Positions 9,173-18,661 of a stretch of DNA of 64,000 bases are shown here, one piece after another. The stretch's first letter is position 1. Every line of letters starts with the position of its first letter. This stretch comes from Chitinophagales bacterium (lineage in GTDB: Bacteria; Bacteroidota; Bacteroidia; Chitinophagales; UBA2359): the NCBI GenBank assembly GCA_020628375.1, contig JAHDFD010000001.1, positions 81,332-145,331 of the forward strand, in the 5' to 3' direction. The notes beneath the pieces are model-generated. The model had not been told where the DNA came from, did no database searches, and saw only the letters and a list, made by a program, of their open reading frames with translations. The position numbers were made by a program, and so were the translations under genes.

Positions 9173-10543
9173 TTATTGAATTGCGTTTTGATAATCGGCT
9201 AAAAACTGTGTTAATTCAGCATCAAGCACATTATTCTCCCATTTTTCGCTAATATTTTCTTGCTGAAAGAACTGTTCAAAAAGTTGATCCTGGATTTTTC
9301 CTCTGCGAAGGGCTTCGGAATACCGAACATCGGGGCTGAAGGTAACCAGAGAATAAGCAGGTGTAAATTCATTCGGATATTCAGCCTGTAAATACTTTTC
9401 GATCTTTTTTCTCAACAGGAAAGATTGGTCTGCCACCTCGTCGCGCATTTCTATGAAATTCTTCAGTGCCAGATCGGCAATGGCATCCGCATCGGGTACA
9501 CGCAAGGTACTGAATTCCTCTAAAACCTGATTCCAGTCAAGACCTTCCGGCATCTGTTCGTGCTTTTTAATCAACTTGTTCAACACCCTGCAATCTTCAA
9601 AGCCCGAATTCATTCCCTGACCATAAAATGGCACTATAGCATGTGAAGCATCGCCTAGCAAACAAATATTATCTCTATTCCATGGATTACATCGTATGGT
9701 TACTAATGTATCGGTAGGATTTTCAAAAAAGTCTTCAGCCAAAGTTGGCATTAATGGAACAGCATCTGGAAATTCAGATTTAAAGAATTGTAATAATGAT
9801 TTTTCATCTTTCAGGTTCTCAAAGGCATCTTTTCCTTCAAAAGCAAGGAATAAGGTACAGGTAAAACTACCGTCGAGATTGGGCAGCGCAATGAGCATAA
9901 AACTACGTCGTGGCCATATATGCAGGGCATTCTTTTCCAGCTTCCAGCTTCCGTCTTCGTTTGCAGGAATAGTTAATTCTTTATAACCATGTTGTAAGAA
10001 CTCCTGACTATAATTAAATCTTTTTTTAAATTGCAATGCTTTTCTAACCTTGGAAAAAGCACCATCAGCTCCTAAGATCACATCGGGCTTTACACTCAGA
10101 ATCCCTTCTTTGGTATCGAAATATAACATTCCCGAATCAAGATCCAATTCAGAACATTTCGTATCATAATGGTAACTTACATTATCATAACTATCTGAAA
10201 GCTTATCCAATTCGTTATTAAGAATACCACGAGAAACGGAGTAAATGGCTTCCCCTTTTTGTCCATAAGCCTGAAATTGAACCTGTCCATCTTCCTGATG
10301 GATCATTCTGCCTTCCAGTGGAATTGCCAGTTCGCGGATACGCTCGGCAATGCCAACTTCTTCGAGTGCTTTCCAACCTCTGTGGCTAAGTGCAAGATTT
10401 ATCGAACGACCACCGTCAACTGCTCTGTCGCGCATATTCGGACGACGTTCATATACTGAAACTTTATGATTTCCCTGTGCGAGATAAATAGAAAGTAATG
10501 ATCCTACCAAACCACCTCCGACAATTGCGATTTCCTGCTGCAT
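9173..10543 (-). CDS. kmo: Kynurenine 3-monooxygenase
   Basis: FAD-dependent aromatic hydroxylase converting kynurenine to 3-hydroxykynurenine in tryptophan breakdown and the eukaryote-like route to NAD. The FAD-binding GGGLVG is at residues 9-14, the family-specific DGGRSINLALSHRG segment follows at about 43-56, and GDASHAIVPFYGQGMNSGFE near residue 297 is the second FAD motif of the KMO family. At 456 residues it is full length. It stands alone with no kynureninase or 3-hydroxyanthranilate dioxygenase gene adjacent. Assignment is firm from the motifs. Confidence 0.93.
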   Translation of the reverse strand: MQQEIAIVGGGLVGSLLSIYLAQGNHKVSVYERRPNMRDRAVDGGRSINLALSHRGWKALEEVGIAERIRELAIPLEGRMIHQEDGQVQFQAYGQKGEAIYSVSRGILNNELDKLSDSYDNVSYHYDTKCSELDLDSGMLYFDTKEGILSVKPDVILGADGAFSKVRKALQFKKRFNYSQEFLQHGYKELTIPANEDGSWKLEKNALHIWPRRSFMLIALPNLDGSFTCTLFLAFEGKDAFENLKDEKSLLQFFKSEFPDAVPLMPTLAEDFFENPTDTLVTIRCNPWNRDNICLLGDASHAIVPFYGQGMNSGFEDCRVLNKLIKKHEQMPEGLDWNQVLEEFSTLRVPDADAIADLALKNFIEMRDEVADQSFLLRKKIEKYLQAEYPNEFTPAYSLVTFSPDVRYSEALRRGKIQDQLFEQFFQQENISEKWENNVLDAELTQFLADYQNAIQ

Positions 10544-10674
10544 GTTATTTTTACTTTGAATCGGTAAAGATACAGCGAGTTCAAAGCTTCATCAAAAGCA
10601 ATTTTGATTTTATAGGAACTTAGTTGGATTTGTTTACATTATAAAAATATATGTGCATGTTTTAAATTAGCCTA

Positions 10675-11172
10675 ATGAAACAAGGACCTCAAATACAGGT
10701 ATCATTACAAGCCATCGATTGGTTGCTTGAAATTATAGGACTAATAGCCATCTTCTTTCTGTTCTTCTACACTTTCAGTTATTACGATAGCCTTCCTGCT
10801 GAAATTCCAAGGCATTTTGGCTTTAATGGTCAGCCCGATGCTTATAGTTCAAAAATAATTATATGGACTTTCCCCATTCTTGGTTTATTGTTATATGGCT
10901 TTCTTCGACTGATAAATTCTTTTCCGCATACCTTTAATTATGCTAAAGAAATTACTGAAGAAAATGCCTTGGAACAGTATCGTTTAATGACAAGAGTATT
11001 ACGCATTATCAATGTGCTTACAGCCCTATTATTTTGTTCGCTTTTATATAATCTGGTTCAGGTTGGTTTAGGATATCGTGAAGAGCTTATACTTTCGCTT
11101 GATATAGTTTTGTATGTTGTGGTAGTTTTGGGTTTATCATTTTATAGTTTTTACAGATCAAAGCGGTTGTGA
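10675..11172 (+). CDS. DUF1648 membrane protein
   Basis: 165 residues with four probable transmembrane segments (about 16-36, 62-80, 108-128 and 138-158). The segment after the first helix, SLPAEIPRHFGFNGQPDAY, is the DUF1648 signature. DUF1648 proteins are small inner-membrane proteins, sometimes linked to lantibiotic immunity (SdpI-like) but of unproven function in Bacteroidota. It is convergent with the restriction-modification gene that follows. Confidence 0.75.
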   Translation: MKQGPQIQVSLQAIDWLLEIIGLIAIFFLFFYTFSYYDSLPAEIPRHFGFNGQPDAYSSKIIIWTFPILGLLLYGFLRLINSFPHTFNYAKEITEENALEQYRLMTRVLRIINVLTALLFCSLLYNLVQVGLGYREELILSLDIVLYVVVVLGLSFYSFYRSKRL

Positions 11173-11233
11173 GTTTGGCAATTACTCTTAACTATTCAGT
11201 TAATTTTACAAAAAGATGGATACTACTTATGAT

Positions 11234-14200
11234 TTACTCTAAGTATTTCTTTAAAATAGTATCTTTTTGATTTGGAATTTCATTTAGTTTTAATTCTAAT
11301 TCTGTTATCTGATTTTGAATTTTTTCTGCTTTCTTTACAACCTCATTTTGCTCTTTCAAATCAGGCAATGGAATTTTGATACTTGCCATTTTTTGGGCAT
11401 TAATATTTGATTGGTTTATAGATTTTGTTGCTTTTGATTTTGCTTCACTTTGAAAACTCTCTGAATTCATCATTAAGTTTACAAACCAAGGATTAGCTTT
11501 TGTTCTATCTACTTCAACTCTTACCAAATAAGAAGCAAAACAATAGTCATCACCATCCAAATCAAAAATTCCAGTTTTACCAACCCACTCAAAACTATTT
11601 GTTCTATTGAATAATATATCTCCCTTCTTTAATTGGTATTTTTTGAATTCTTCCTCATCAATATTGGCATATTTCATCTTTCCACTATCAACCATTTTAC
11701 TTTTAATGATTTCATTCATTCTGAAAATTTTGTAGCCTTTTTGTTTTATGTTCATTTTTTCAGAAAGTCCATATTGAATATTTGTTGATATTTTAGATAT
11801 TTCTACTATCTCGGTTGTATCGGCATAAATTTTACTGACGATACTGTAGAGTTCATCATTCAACTCGGTTAATTCATTTTTTAGAGACTTTTCTTCATTA
11901 TCTAATTTTTCAATAGCTTTTAATATTTTTTCCTGTTCTTTTATTGGTGGTCTAGGTATTTTAATTCTTTTTAGAATTGTCGTATTTATATTGTTTTGTG
12001 CTGACCCTGCCCCTTGTCCGACCAAATACCATTTATTTAGATAGACCATATACATTAGAAACTTTGCTAAAATTTCTCGCTCAGGTATTAGTCCAACTAT
12101 CGCTTGATTAGTTGTTAATTTAGATTTAGTTATTCCAACTCTTCCAATGGTCGCAAATATTGTGACTAATACTGTATCTGATGGCAATAATTTTGCAGAA
12201 CTATTTTTTAATCCTTTTTCGCTTATAAATTCTTTTGTGTTTGATACTTCGTCGAAATCTTGAAATTCTTGAATTGTTAGCCATTTAATATTACCGTTCC
12301 ATAATGTTAAATCTTTTCTTGATGGAGTTCCACCTGATACAATTGTACATAATTCCTCAAGACTCTTTTGTGGGTACTTAGATGGAATAGGTTGATATTT
12401 AATTATAGGGGTCAATCGGATTTGGGAGTCATAATCTATTTTAAACCAATTTATACAACTAATTAGTGGTACTAATCGGATATGAGGCTTTAATAAGTCA
12501 GGGATTTCAATATTCTCATTTTTCAGGATTGAATTAATTACAGTATTAGTTTTTTCTTCAGAATATTTATCATTTTCATCATAAAGCATTGTTATATGTT
12601 TTCCATCTTCTATATACATCTTCAATCCAGAATCTCTTTTTCCTTTCTTTTTCTCATACCCTAAAAAGGCTCTTTGTTCTTCTTTACCATTCCCTGTTTT
12701 TACTATTAGTGTATCTTGATTTAGGGCTAATAAAAAGAAATAAAATTTTTCAAATTCAATGCTTAATACCTTATCATAGAAAAGTTTTTCAGACATGCTT
12801 TTTTTGTCATTTACATTAGCGTCTTTATATTTTTTTGATTTTTTAAGTTTTTTTAAATCTGATTCTTTATTAAACCAATTAAAGTAGTCTTTGTACCACG
12901 CTGATTTTTTTATTTTATCATTAGCTTTTCGTGAAATAAAAGTTTCATAGTCGTTAAAATCTAATTCTAAATACTCTACATATGATTGGTACATACCTTC
13001 AGTATCAGCAAAATCTAATTCTCTTTTTTTGTTGTGAAGAATAAAATCTTCTGCAACGTATTTGAAATCTTCTTTCCATCTGTCACTTCTTCGTTGCAAG
13101 AATAAAATGACCGTATTAGTTTCTGTGGCTAAAAAGGTTTCACTTCCGCATTCAACAATTACTTTTACTTCAAAATTTTCTAATATAATTTCTCTGGTTT
13201 TGGTATAAATTGTTGTATTAGTTGTAAGAATAGAACTTGGTAAAATAATCCCACACAACCCGCCTTCATGCAGTAATTGAGCTGTCCTCTCAACAAACAA
13301 AGATTCTATTTCTGATGAGTTATCTGTTAAGTATGGATATAAAGTATATTTTTTCTCTAATTTCTTAATATGTGGTTTGAAGCCATGAACAGAATAAGGA
13401 GGATTTGCAATAATTAAATCATAACTTGGTGCAAGACTTCTTCCTTTCTCTTTGTACTCATCTAAGCCATCGCCAAAAATTATATTTGCGTCTCCATCAC
13501 CATGCATGAATAAAGCAACTTTACTTGTCCTCGAAAGTCTGTAATCTTTTTCGATACCATAAATATATTCCTCTGCCCACTCTGTCCCTTTCCTTAATTG
13601 TTTAATTTGTTTATTGGTATTATCATCATAGTTTAAATCAAGGTCAATTAATTGATGCTGTAATTCTTCAATCATTTCTGTCAAAAAATGTCCAGAGCCA
13701 CAAGCATAATCAATGACATAAGGAAGGAATTTAGGATTGTTGTTTTCTAATTTTTTCTCAATAATTTCTTTTATCGGAAGTGACCAAATTATAAACTTAG
13801 TCAGCGGAGTTGGAGTGAAAGATTGTCCTTCGTCTTGCTTATAACCACTATCCAAAAGTAGCTCAAAGAAATTTCCTAAATATTGCTTTTGATATTTTGA
13901 GTCACCGTGTTCATTATAGGTGTATCTAAATTTTTTGTATTGGAGAAGTGTAATTATTTCATTCAATACTTTAGCATTTTCCAAAAAGAGTTTTTCATTG
14001 TGGACTTCTTTAAATGCAAACTCATTGTTGCTGTAAAATTTCAATTGTCGAAGAATCTCCTTAATCTCTTTTTGAGCCTTCTGTCTTGGAAAGTTTTTAA
14101 CAATTGCGTCTATATCGCTTTCAGTATAATTAACGATTTCCTCTTTCAAAAACTCTTTCATCCCACGAGCATACAAACTTTGTAGTCGCTCTTGAATTTT

Positions 14201-14911
14201 TTCAGGTGTATCTTCTCCCTCTTTAATTTGAAATTCCATAATAGCATCATCATCCTTTCTTTCATCTACAATTTTGCACAGAATTAAAGACATGATTTTA
14301 TTGAAAGCATTTCCTTTATCTGAAATATTATTATGCCTTAATATTTCAAGAAAATCCTTATAAAACTTTCCACCTTCATCTTTACCAAATGGTTTTAAGT
14401 CTTTTCTTTTTATTGGAATTTGTTGGGGTTTATATGCTTGAACTTCATCATCAAAAATTCCATTTGGAGCAAAATAACAGCTAAAATTTTCTTTCCAAAC
14501 TTCAAATAATTCCTCTTTCTTTTTTGCTTCTTTATAAGTTTTTACTTCTTCTCCTTCTTCAAGCAATCTCAGCGTTTCTTCTCTATCCTTGATTGGAACA
14601 ATAGCATTTTCATATCTTATTTCATTGTTCTCAACCTTTGAAGCATATAGGCATAAAAATTTAGTGTTTTTGTCTTGTTGTAAGTAGGAAAAAAGTTGAG
14701 CACCATCATTTTGCATTTTCTTTTTAAACTTATCATATTCATTTCCCCATGTTTTGCACTCAATAATGATAAGAGTATTACCTTCTCTATCTAAAACATT
14801 AATATCTGACTTTCCACCTGAGCCACCATGCCCAACTTGCCATTTTCTTTCAAGTATTAAATGTTGTGGCTCATAACCTTTTTCAAGAAGCCTATTAACA
14901 CATTCAAGCAC
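11234..14911 (-). CDS. One-chain nuclease-methyltransferase-specificity enzyme (type IIG-like), main part
   Basis: Combines the three functions of a restriction-modification system in one chain. Residues 27-54 carry a PD-(D/E)xK-like nuclease core (KSDINVLD then IIIECKTW). An N6-adenine methyltransferase follows with motif I YACGSGHFL near residue 404 and motif IV IANPPY near 504. From about 845 to the end lie two type I specificity-like target domains (SGGTPSRKDLTLW; YGLSEKMN) each closed by a P-x-KEQ-type segment (RPPIKEQEKI, LPDLKEQNEV) and a coiled coil. The open frame here can only start at GTG 14911. The preceding frame at 14857-15117 supplies what looks like the true N-terminus, split off by one base at 14931-14935. 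Downstream of a controller-like HTH gene. Could also be called a fused HsdM-HsdS. Confidence 0.82.
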   Translation of the reverse strand: MLECVNRLLEKGYEPQHLILERKWQVGHGGSGGKSDINVLDREGNTLIIIECKTWGNEYDKFKKKMQNDGAQLFSYLQQDKNTKFLCLYASKVENNEIRYENAIVPIKDREETLRLLEEGEEVKTYKEAKKKEELFEVWKENFSCYFAPNGIFDDEVQAYKPQQIPIKRKDLKPFGKDEGGKFYKDFLEILRHNNISDKGNAFNKIMSLILCKIVDERKDDDAIMEFQIKEGEDTPEKIQERLQSLYARGMKEFLKEEIVNYTESDIDAIVKNFPRQKAQKEIKEILRQLKFYSNNEFAFKEVHNEKLFLENAKVLNEIITLLQYKKFRYTYNEHGDSKYQKQYLGNFFELLLDSGYKQDEGQSFTPTPLTKFIIWSLPIKEIIEKKLENNNPKFLPYVIDYACGSGHFLTEMIEELQHQLIDLDLNYDDNTNKQIKQLRKGTEWAEEYIYGIEKDYRLSRTSKVALFMHGDGDANIIFGDGLDEYKEKGRSLAPSYDLIIANPPYSVHGFKPHIKKLEKKYTLYPYLTDNSSEIESLFVERTAQLLHEGGLCGIILPSSILTTNTTIYTKTREIILENFEVKVIVECGSETFLATETNTVILFLQRRSDRWKEDFKYVAEDFILHNKKRELDFADTEGMYQSYVEYLELDFNDYETFISRKANDKIKKSAWYKDYFNWFNKESDLKKLKKSKKYKDANVNDKKSMSEKLFYDKVLSIEFEKFYFFLLALNQDTLIVKTGNGKEEQRAFLGYEKKKGKRDSGLKMYIEDGKHITMLYDENDKYSEEKTNTVINSILKNENIEIPDLLKPHIRLVPLISCINWFKIDYDSQIRLTPIIKYQPIPSKYPQKSLEELCTIVSGGTPSRKDLTLWNGNIKWLTIQEFQDFDEVSNTKEFISEKGLKNSSAKLLPSDTVLVTIFATIGRVGITKSKLTTNQAIVGLIPEREILAKFLMYMVYLNKWYLVGQGAGSAQNNINTTILKRIKIPRPPIKEQEKILKAIEKLDNEEKSLKNELTELNDELYSIVSKIYADTTEIVEISKISTNIQYGLSEKMNIKQKGYKIFRMNEIIKSKMVDSGKMKYANIDEEEFKKYQLKKGDILFNRTNSFEWVGKTGIFDLDGDDYCFASYLVRVEVDRTKANPWFVNLMMNSESFQSEAKSKATKSINQSNINAQKMASIKIPLPDLKEQNEVVKKAEKIQNQITELELKLNEIPNQKDTILKKYLE

Positions 14912-15117
14912 AACAAAATTTTCATCATGTAAAAATTAGAAGTTGTCTTATCCCCTAAGGTTATTTTACTACCATAGTCAATTTTATTGGTCACAAAATT
15001 TAGGTTAAGTTTATAATTACCGTGTTTCTTGTATCTCTTAGAATACAAATCAGCGTTTAAGGAGTCTACTATAAAGCCTATTTTCTCAATTAGGCTTTTA
15101 ATTTCATTATTATTCAT
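14857..15117 (-). pseudogene. Frameshifted N-terminal piece of the type IIG-like gene
   Basis: This frame starts MNNNEIKSLIEKIGFIVDSL and its stop lies inside the next gene. Up to DKTTSNF (ending near 14936) it reads like a natural N-terminus. Past that point the other frame continues smoothly as LHDENFVVLECVNRLLEKGY. Adding one T to the T5 run (A5 on the + strand, 14931-14935) joins the two frames into one protein of roughly 1,290 residues. It overlaps the HTH gene upstream by 8 bp, as expected for an operon. The split may be a sequencing error, a real inactivating or phase-variable slip, or recoding. Confidence 0.7.
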
Positions 15118-15427
15118 TGTCTTTGTATTTTACTTGATCTTCGGCTACTTTTAAGGCTTCAATTCCTTGTGCTTCTTTCTTTATAAGATCATATATTTTA
15201 TGACCTAACCAAAGTGTTTCCAGATATTCCAACTTAACACTAAAAAGTTTACTAATCTTTGCTAAGTCTGCTCTTTTCAAAGACTTTTGATTATTCTCTA
15301 CTTTACTTAGAAACCCCTCACCAATATCTAATATAGCAGCAAGTTCTCTTTGAAGCATTCCTGCGTTTTCTCTCAACTCCTTAATTTTCTTACCAATTAT
15401 CACTTTACCAAATTTGAACTTGACCAA
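15110..15427 (-). CDS. XRE-family controller-like regulator of the restriction locus
   Basis: 105 residues with a single helix-turn-helix at about residues 12-66 (KKIKELRENAGMLQRELAAI then GEGFLSKVENNQKSL), the XRE/Cro fold used by restriction-modification controller (C) proteins. C proteins delay nuclease expression and autoregulate. The reading frame opens with TTG at 15425-15427; no upstream ATG is available, and a GTG at residue 9 is the only alternative before the HTH. It is immediately upstream of, and overlaps, the methylase-nuclease gene. The C-terminal helical tail (KKEAQGIEALKVAEDQVKYK) is not recognised. Confidence 0.8.
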   Translation of the reverse strand: MVKFKFGKVIIGKKIKELRENAGMLQRELAAILDIGEGFLSKVENNQKSLKRADLAKISKLFSVKLEYLETLWLGHKIYDLIKKEAQGIEALKVAEDQVKYKDNE

Positions 15428-15465
15428 AAAAAGTCAAATTTAGCAATTAATATTAGTTGCTACAA
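15420..15465 (-). promoter_or_regulatory. Promoter and candidate operator of the HTH/type IIG operon
   Basis: On the minus strand TTG (15465-15463), a 20-bp spacer and a perfect TAAATTTG box (15442-15435) form a textbook Bacteroidota promoter. Initiation 5-8 bp downstream falls on or just before the TTG start codon at 15427, so the mRNA should be leaderless. An inverted repeat TTGAC-N8-GTCAA spans 15420-15437, overlapping the -7 box and the start codon, which is where a controller protein would repress its own promoter. Confidence 0.6.
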
Positions 15466-15550
15466 GGTTTTCATAAATTAATTACTAACAGCTTGTATTC
15501 TGTCTGTTTTTGATTCTGAAAAGACCCAATAAAGGGTTAATCTAAAAAAT

Positions 15551-15587
15551 AAAAAGGATGAAATTCCATTTGAATTCCATCCTTTTT
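15551..15587 (-). terminator. Intrinsic terminator after the LVIVD-repeat gene
   Basis: AAAAAGGATGAAATTC (15551-15566) pairs with GAATTCCATCCTTTTT (15572-15587), one G-U-type mismatch, flanked by A and T runs on both sides. It sits 30 bp past the stop of the minus-strand gene at 15617 and can also terminate from the other direction. Confidence 0.8.
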
Positions 15588-15616
15588 AAAATAGCAAAAG
15601 TTTTTACAGAAAACTA

Positions 15617-18295
15617 TTACTGCATGTCATTATCGAATATTGGTTCGCCGACTTTACTTCGGTTAATTGTCCAGATATTGTAATCAGCATTATTTACCAC
15701 ACCATTACCATCAACATCGAAATCGAGGTACTGATTGACTGCCGCACTATTTTGTGCCCATTCGTTGAAATCTTCGTTATTAATCACTCTGTTATTATCG
15801 AAATCGCCACCATATAATACCCAGGCTCCGTTTACAAATTTCTGTTGTTGAATACCCACAGCCTGAGTTTCAGCAGTAGAAAAATCATATACTGAACCAC
15901 TTGATAGTGACTGACTACTCATTACACTTAAGTGTCCACGGTGATGTACAGAAACATGGTAGAAACCATTAGGATTTACATTAGGAAAAACTACACATTC
16001 TCCACCACTTAAGTTCTCAACATAACCATCGGCATTAATAATTGCTGCTTGTTCATCAATTAAGTTTCCATTACTATCACGTAGTGTTACCATTACCCAG
16101 TCGATCATATCGGCTGGTAACGCTGTTAAGTTTTCAGTTCCGCTATGGTTCCACTCTCCGGCTGTATATGGTTGATTCTGTGGCATAATATTCTGATTCA
16201 GTAAGTTGGTGTTCATACTAGTACCATCCCATAAGCCTTCTAGTAAAGCTCTTACTTCAATATGGTAATCGCTAATATTGGTACAGCTTGAGAGATCAAC
16301 ACAAGTTGTAATGGTGATGACTACCGGAGAATTATCGCTGTATAAATTATCAATATCAGCACAAATCACCGAATTATTGATATCTGCTTCAATTCCTGTA
16401 ATCATTGTTTCAGATGATAAATAACTACTTACACTATTTGGTGAATTAGCTGTAGCATAAGACAATCCATAAACATTGTAAGTTCCATTACTATAAGTTG
16501 AAAAATCGAAATCACCATTGGTATTGTAATCCAAAATCATGTTACCATTTGTGAGTATATAAGCATATTCGTATCCACTTCCCGGATTTGATTCAAAAAC
16601 ACTTGTATAATCATTTGAGAAAGCTCCTAGGTCATCTCCTTCGCACAGAGTAAGGCTTGCTCCGGAAGGAGCAACTAAATCTCCGGCATCGGCATCACAA
16701 CAAGAACTACCCACTTCGGTTAAAGCAACCGATAAATTTCTTATTTCGTCAGAGTTTAAGTAAAAAGTTATGGTTTGACTTGTATATCCACTTGCAGAAA
16801 TAGCAACAGTATAAGTACCACATTCAGCAATTCCTGTAATATAACAGCCATCAAAGCCTGTTGAAACTTCTTCACCAGAAACTCCCAGAATATCTATTTG
16901 TGCGTTATTGATCGGGTTTCCTGTACATGCATCGGTAATGCAACCCTCTATATGAGAAGCAGGTATATAATTCGTTTCAAAAATAAACAAGCCTTCTTCT
17001 GAATCGGTAGCAACTAAAACACCTGAAGGAAAATAAGGATAATTACCCCATTGTCCATAAAAACCTCCACCAGTAAATGGTGAAGTATCATAGGTGCCAA
17101 CAGGTATTACTACATTCGGCACAGAAACATCCAGAACAGTTGTACCAGAAGTATAATGTGAAACAGTAAGGAATCCACCATCAACATAAAAGGCGTTGTG
17201 CATTATAGCTCCTGTTCCATCATTCCATGTATCCAACAATTTAATATCACTTGGGTCAGAAACATCATAAACGGCTACAACCGCATTATTTACTTCATCT
17301 AAAACAAAAGCCGTAGTATTATCTGGTGTTACCCAAACCTGATGTGCAAAGTTGGTAGGCGTACTAATAGCACCCAAAACAATTGGGCTTCCAGGATTGG
17401 AAACATCTACAATCGCCAATTGTCCGGCATATATTTCAGCCGTGTACATAATATTATCCTGAACAAAACCATCGTGAACATATTGCTGATTGTATAAACC
17501 CAAAACAACTGGATTGGTAGGGTTTGCTGCAATATCGATAATAATTGTTCCATTACCAATAGAACCCGATCCGGATGTACTAGCTCCGAATAAATAACCA
17601 ATACAATTTTCGTCGATATAAATATTGTGTGAATCTGTATAACCGATCCCTAACTGTGTTGTAGTAACAGGTGCTGAATTGGGCAGGTTACTCAGGTCAA
17701 TAATATTCAAACCAGGAGGATTCGCATCTTCAGTAATAAAATAAGCATAGGTACCACAGGTTTTTAGATCCCACCAGGTAGAAGAAAGACCCGGAATTTG
17801 AATAAATTCAACTTCATTAGGATTTGATGGGGTGCTGATATCAACAATTGAAACACCATTTTCTGTTCCGACTAAGGCGTATTCATCACCATTTGGTGCC
17901 GTATAACCCCATATATCACTCAAAAATTGAGAATAAGGTAATACCGCTGCGAGGTTTAGTACTTCCAGATTATTAGAAACCAACGTTGTTGCGGTTAGTG
18001 TGCAACCATTACTACTTTGCAAGCTAAGGGTATAAGTACCTTCGGCATCAACTGTTGGCGTTAAAGTATTTGCACCAGAAACAATATTCCCATCACTAGT
18101 TGTCCATGATATTGAACTTATATCACCACCTGAACAACTTGCGTCTAACTGAACCGGGTTATTCTCACAGTCGATATACACTTCTTTATCGACACAAATA
18201 TCCGGACAGGCATTTGCTTCAGGAATAGCAATTAAATTGGAAATAAGAAAAGTGCATAAAAAGGTGGAAAGAAATAATGAATATAAATTTTTCAT
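15617..18295 (-). CDS. Secreted choice-of-anchor-B (LVIVD repeat) protein with dockerin-like C-terminus
   Basis: A large exported protein of unknown role. It has a signal peptide at 1-29 (ending ANA), then an Ig/PKD-like domain (about 30-105) and a choice-of-anchor-B beta-propeller (about 110-440) with repeated VDISTPSNP, VDVSNPGSP and YDVSDPSDI strands. A carboxypeptidase-regulatory-like fold (about 450-525, GCITDACTGNPINNAQIDIL) is followed by a beta-rich segment. The end has two calcium-loop-like segments, GDFDNNRVINNEDFNEW and FDVDGNGVVNNADYNIW, resembling dockerin EF-hands. No typical T9SS sorting domain follows, so its anchoring is unclear. It is divergent from the cyclase genes and followed by a good terminator. 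Confidence 0.78.
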   Translation of the reverse strand: MKNLYSLFLSTFLCTFLISNLIAIPEANACPDICVDKEVYIDCENNPVQLDASCSGGDISSISWTTSDGNIVSGANTLTPTVDAEGTYTLSLQSSNGCTLTATTLVSNNLEVLNLAAVLPYSQFLSDIWGYTAPNGDEYALVGTENGVSIVDISTPSNPNEVEFIQIPGLSSTWWDLKTCGTYAYFITEDANPPGLNIIDLSNLPNSAPVTTTQLGIGYTDSHNIYIDENCIGYLFGASTSGSGSIGNGTIIIDIAANPTNPVVLGLYNQQYVHDGFVQDNIMYTAEIYAGQLAIVDVSNPGSPIVLGAISTPTNFAHQVWVTPDNTTAFVLDEVNNAVVAVYDVSDPSDIKLLDTWNDGTGAIMHNAFYVDGGFLTVSHYTSGTTVLDVSVPNVVIPVGTYDTSPFTGGGFYGQWGNYPYFPSGVLVATDSEEGLFIFETNYIPASHIEGCITDACTGNPINNAQIDILGVSGEEVSTGFDGCYITGIAECGTYTVAISASGYTSQTITFYLNSDEIRNLSVALTEVGSSCCDADAGDLVAPSGASLTLCEGDDLGAFSNDYTSVFESNPGSGYEYAYILTNGNMILDYNTNGDFDFSTYSNGTYNVYGLSYATANSPNSVSSYLSSETMITGIEADINNSVICADIDNLYSDNSPVVITITTCVDLSSCTNISDYHIEVRALLEGLWDGTSMNTNLLNQNIMPQNQPYTAGEWNHSGTENLTALPADMIDWVMVTLRDSNGNLIDEQAAIINADGYVENLSGGECVVFPNVNPNGFYHVSVHHRGHLSVMSSQSLSSGSVYDFSTAETQAVGIQQQKFVNGAWVLYGGDFDNNRVINNEDFNEWAQNSAAVNQYLDFDVDGNGVVNNADYNIWTINRSKVGEPIFDNDMQ

Positions 18296-18661
18296 TGCTT
18301 TGGAAAGGTTAAGACAATTGTATTATTACTGATACAATTAAAAATTATGCTTTTGGGATAACAGTCTTTAAAGTGCTTTGTTCGTAGATACAGAAATTTT
18401 CAAAGGGGTTGCAAATTAAAGGAGTTTTATTTCTTAATGACTTTTTTATTAGATCTTTTAAGGTTTTTGTTGTATTTGTTACGTATAAGAATGAAAGTAT
18501 ATATCGATGAAATAATCTTCATTTTTATATACTCAAAAAATTATTCTGTAATTTTAATTCTACTTTCCTCTAACAATTAAATAAATATTCTTTGAATCAA
18601 AGCCTTTGTGAGTGACTTTTTAATTCATGATATTATTACAAACCCTAAATGACTAAATCCC
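18296..18661. other. Gene-free divergent intergenic region
   Basis: 366 bp of AT-rich DNA between the LVIVD-repeat gene (minus) and the first adenylate cyclase gene (plus). The only distinct element seen is a short palindrome CTTTGAATCAAAG at 18590-18602, about 60 bp before the cyclase start, which could be a regulator site. No RNA gene or clear TAnnTTTG box was found. Confidence 0.5.
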
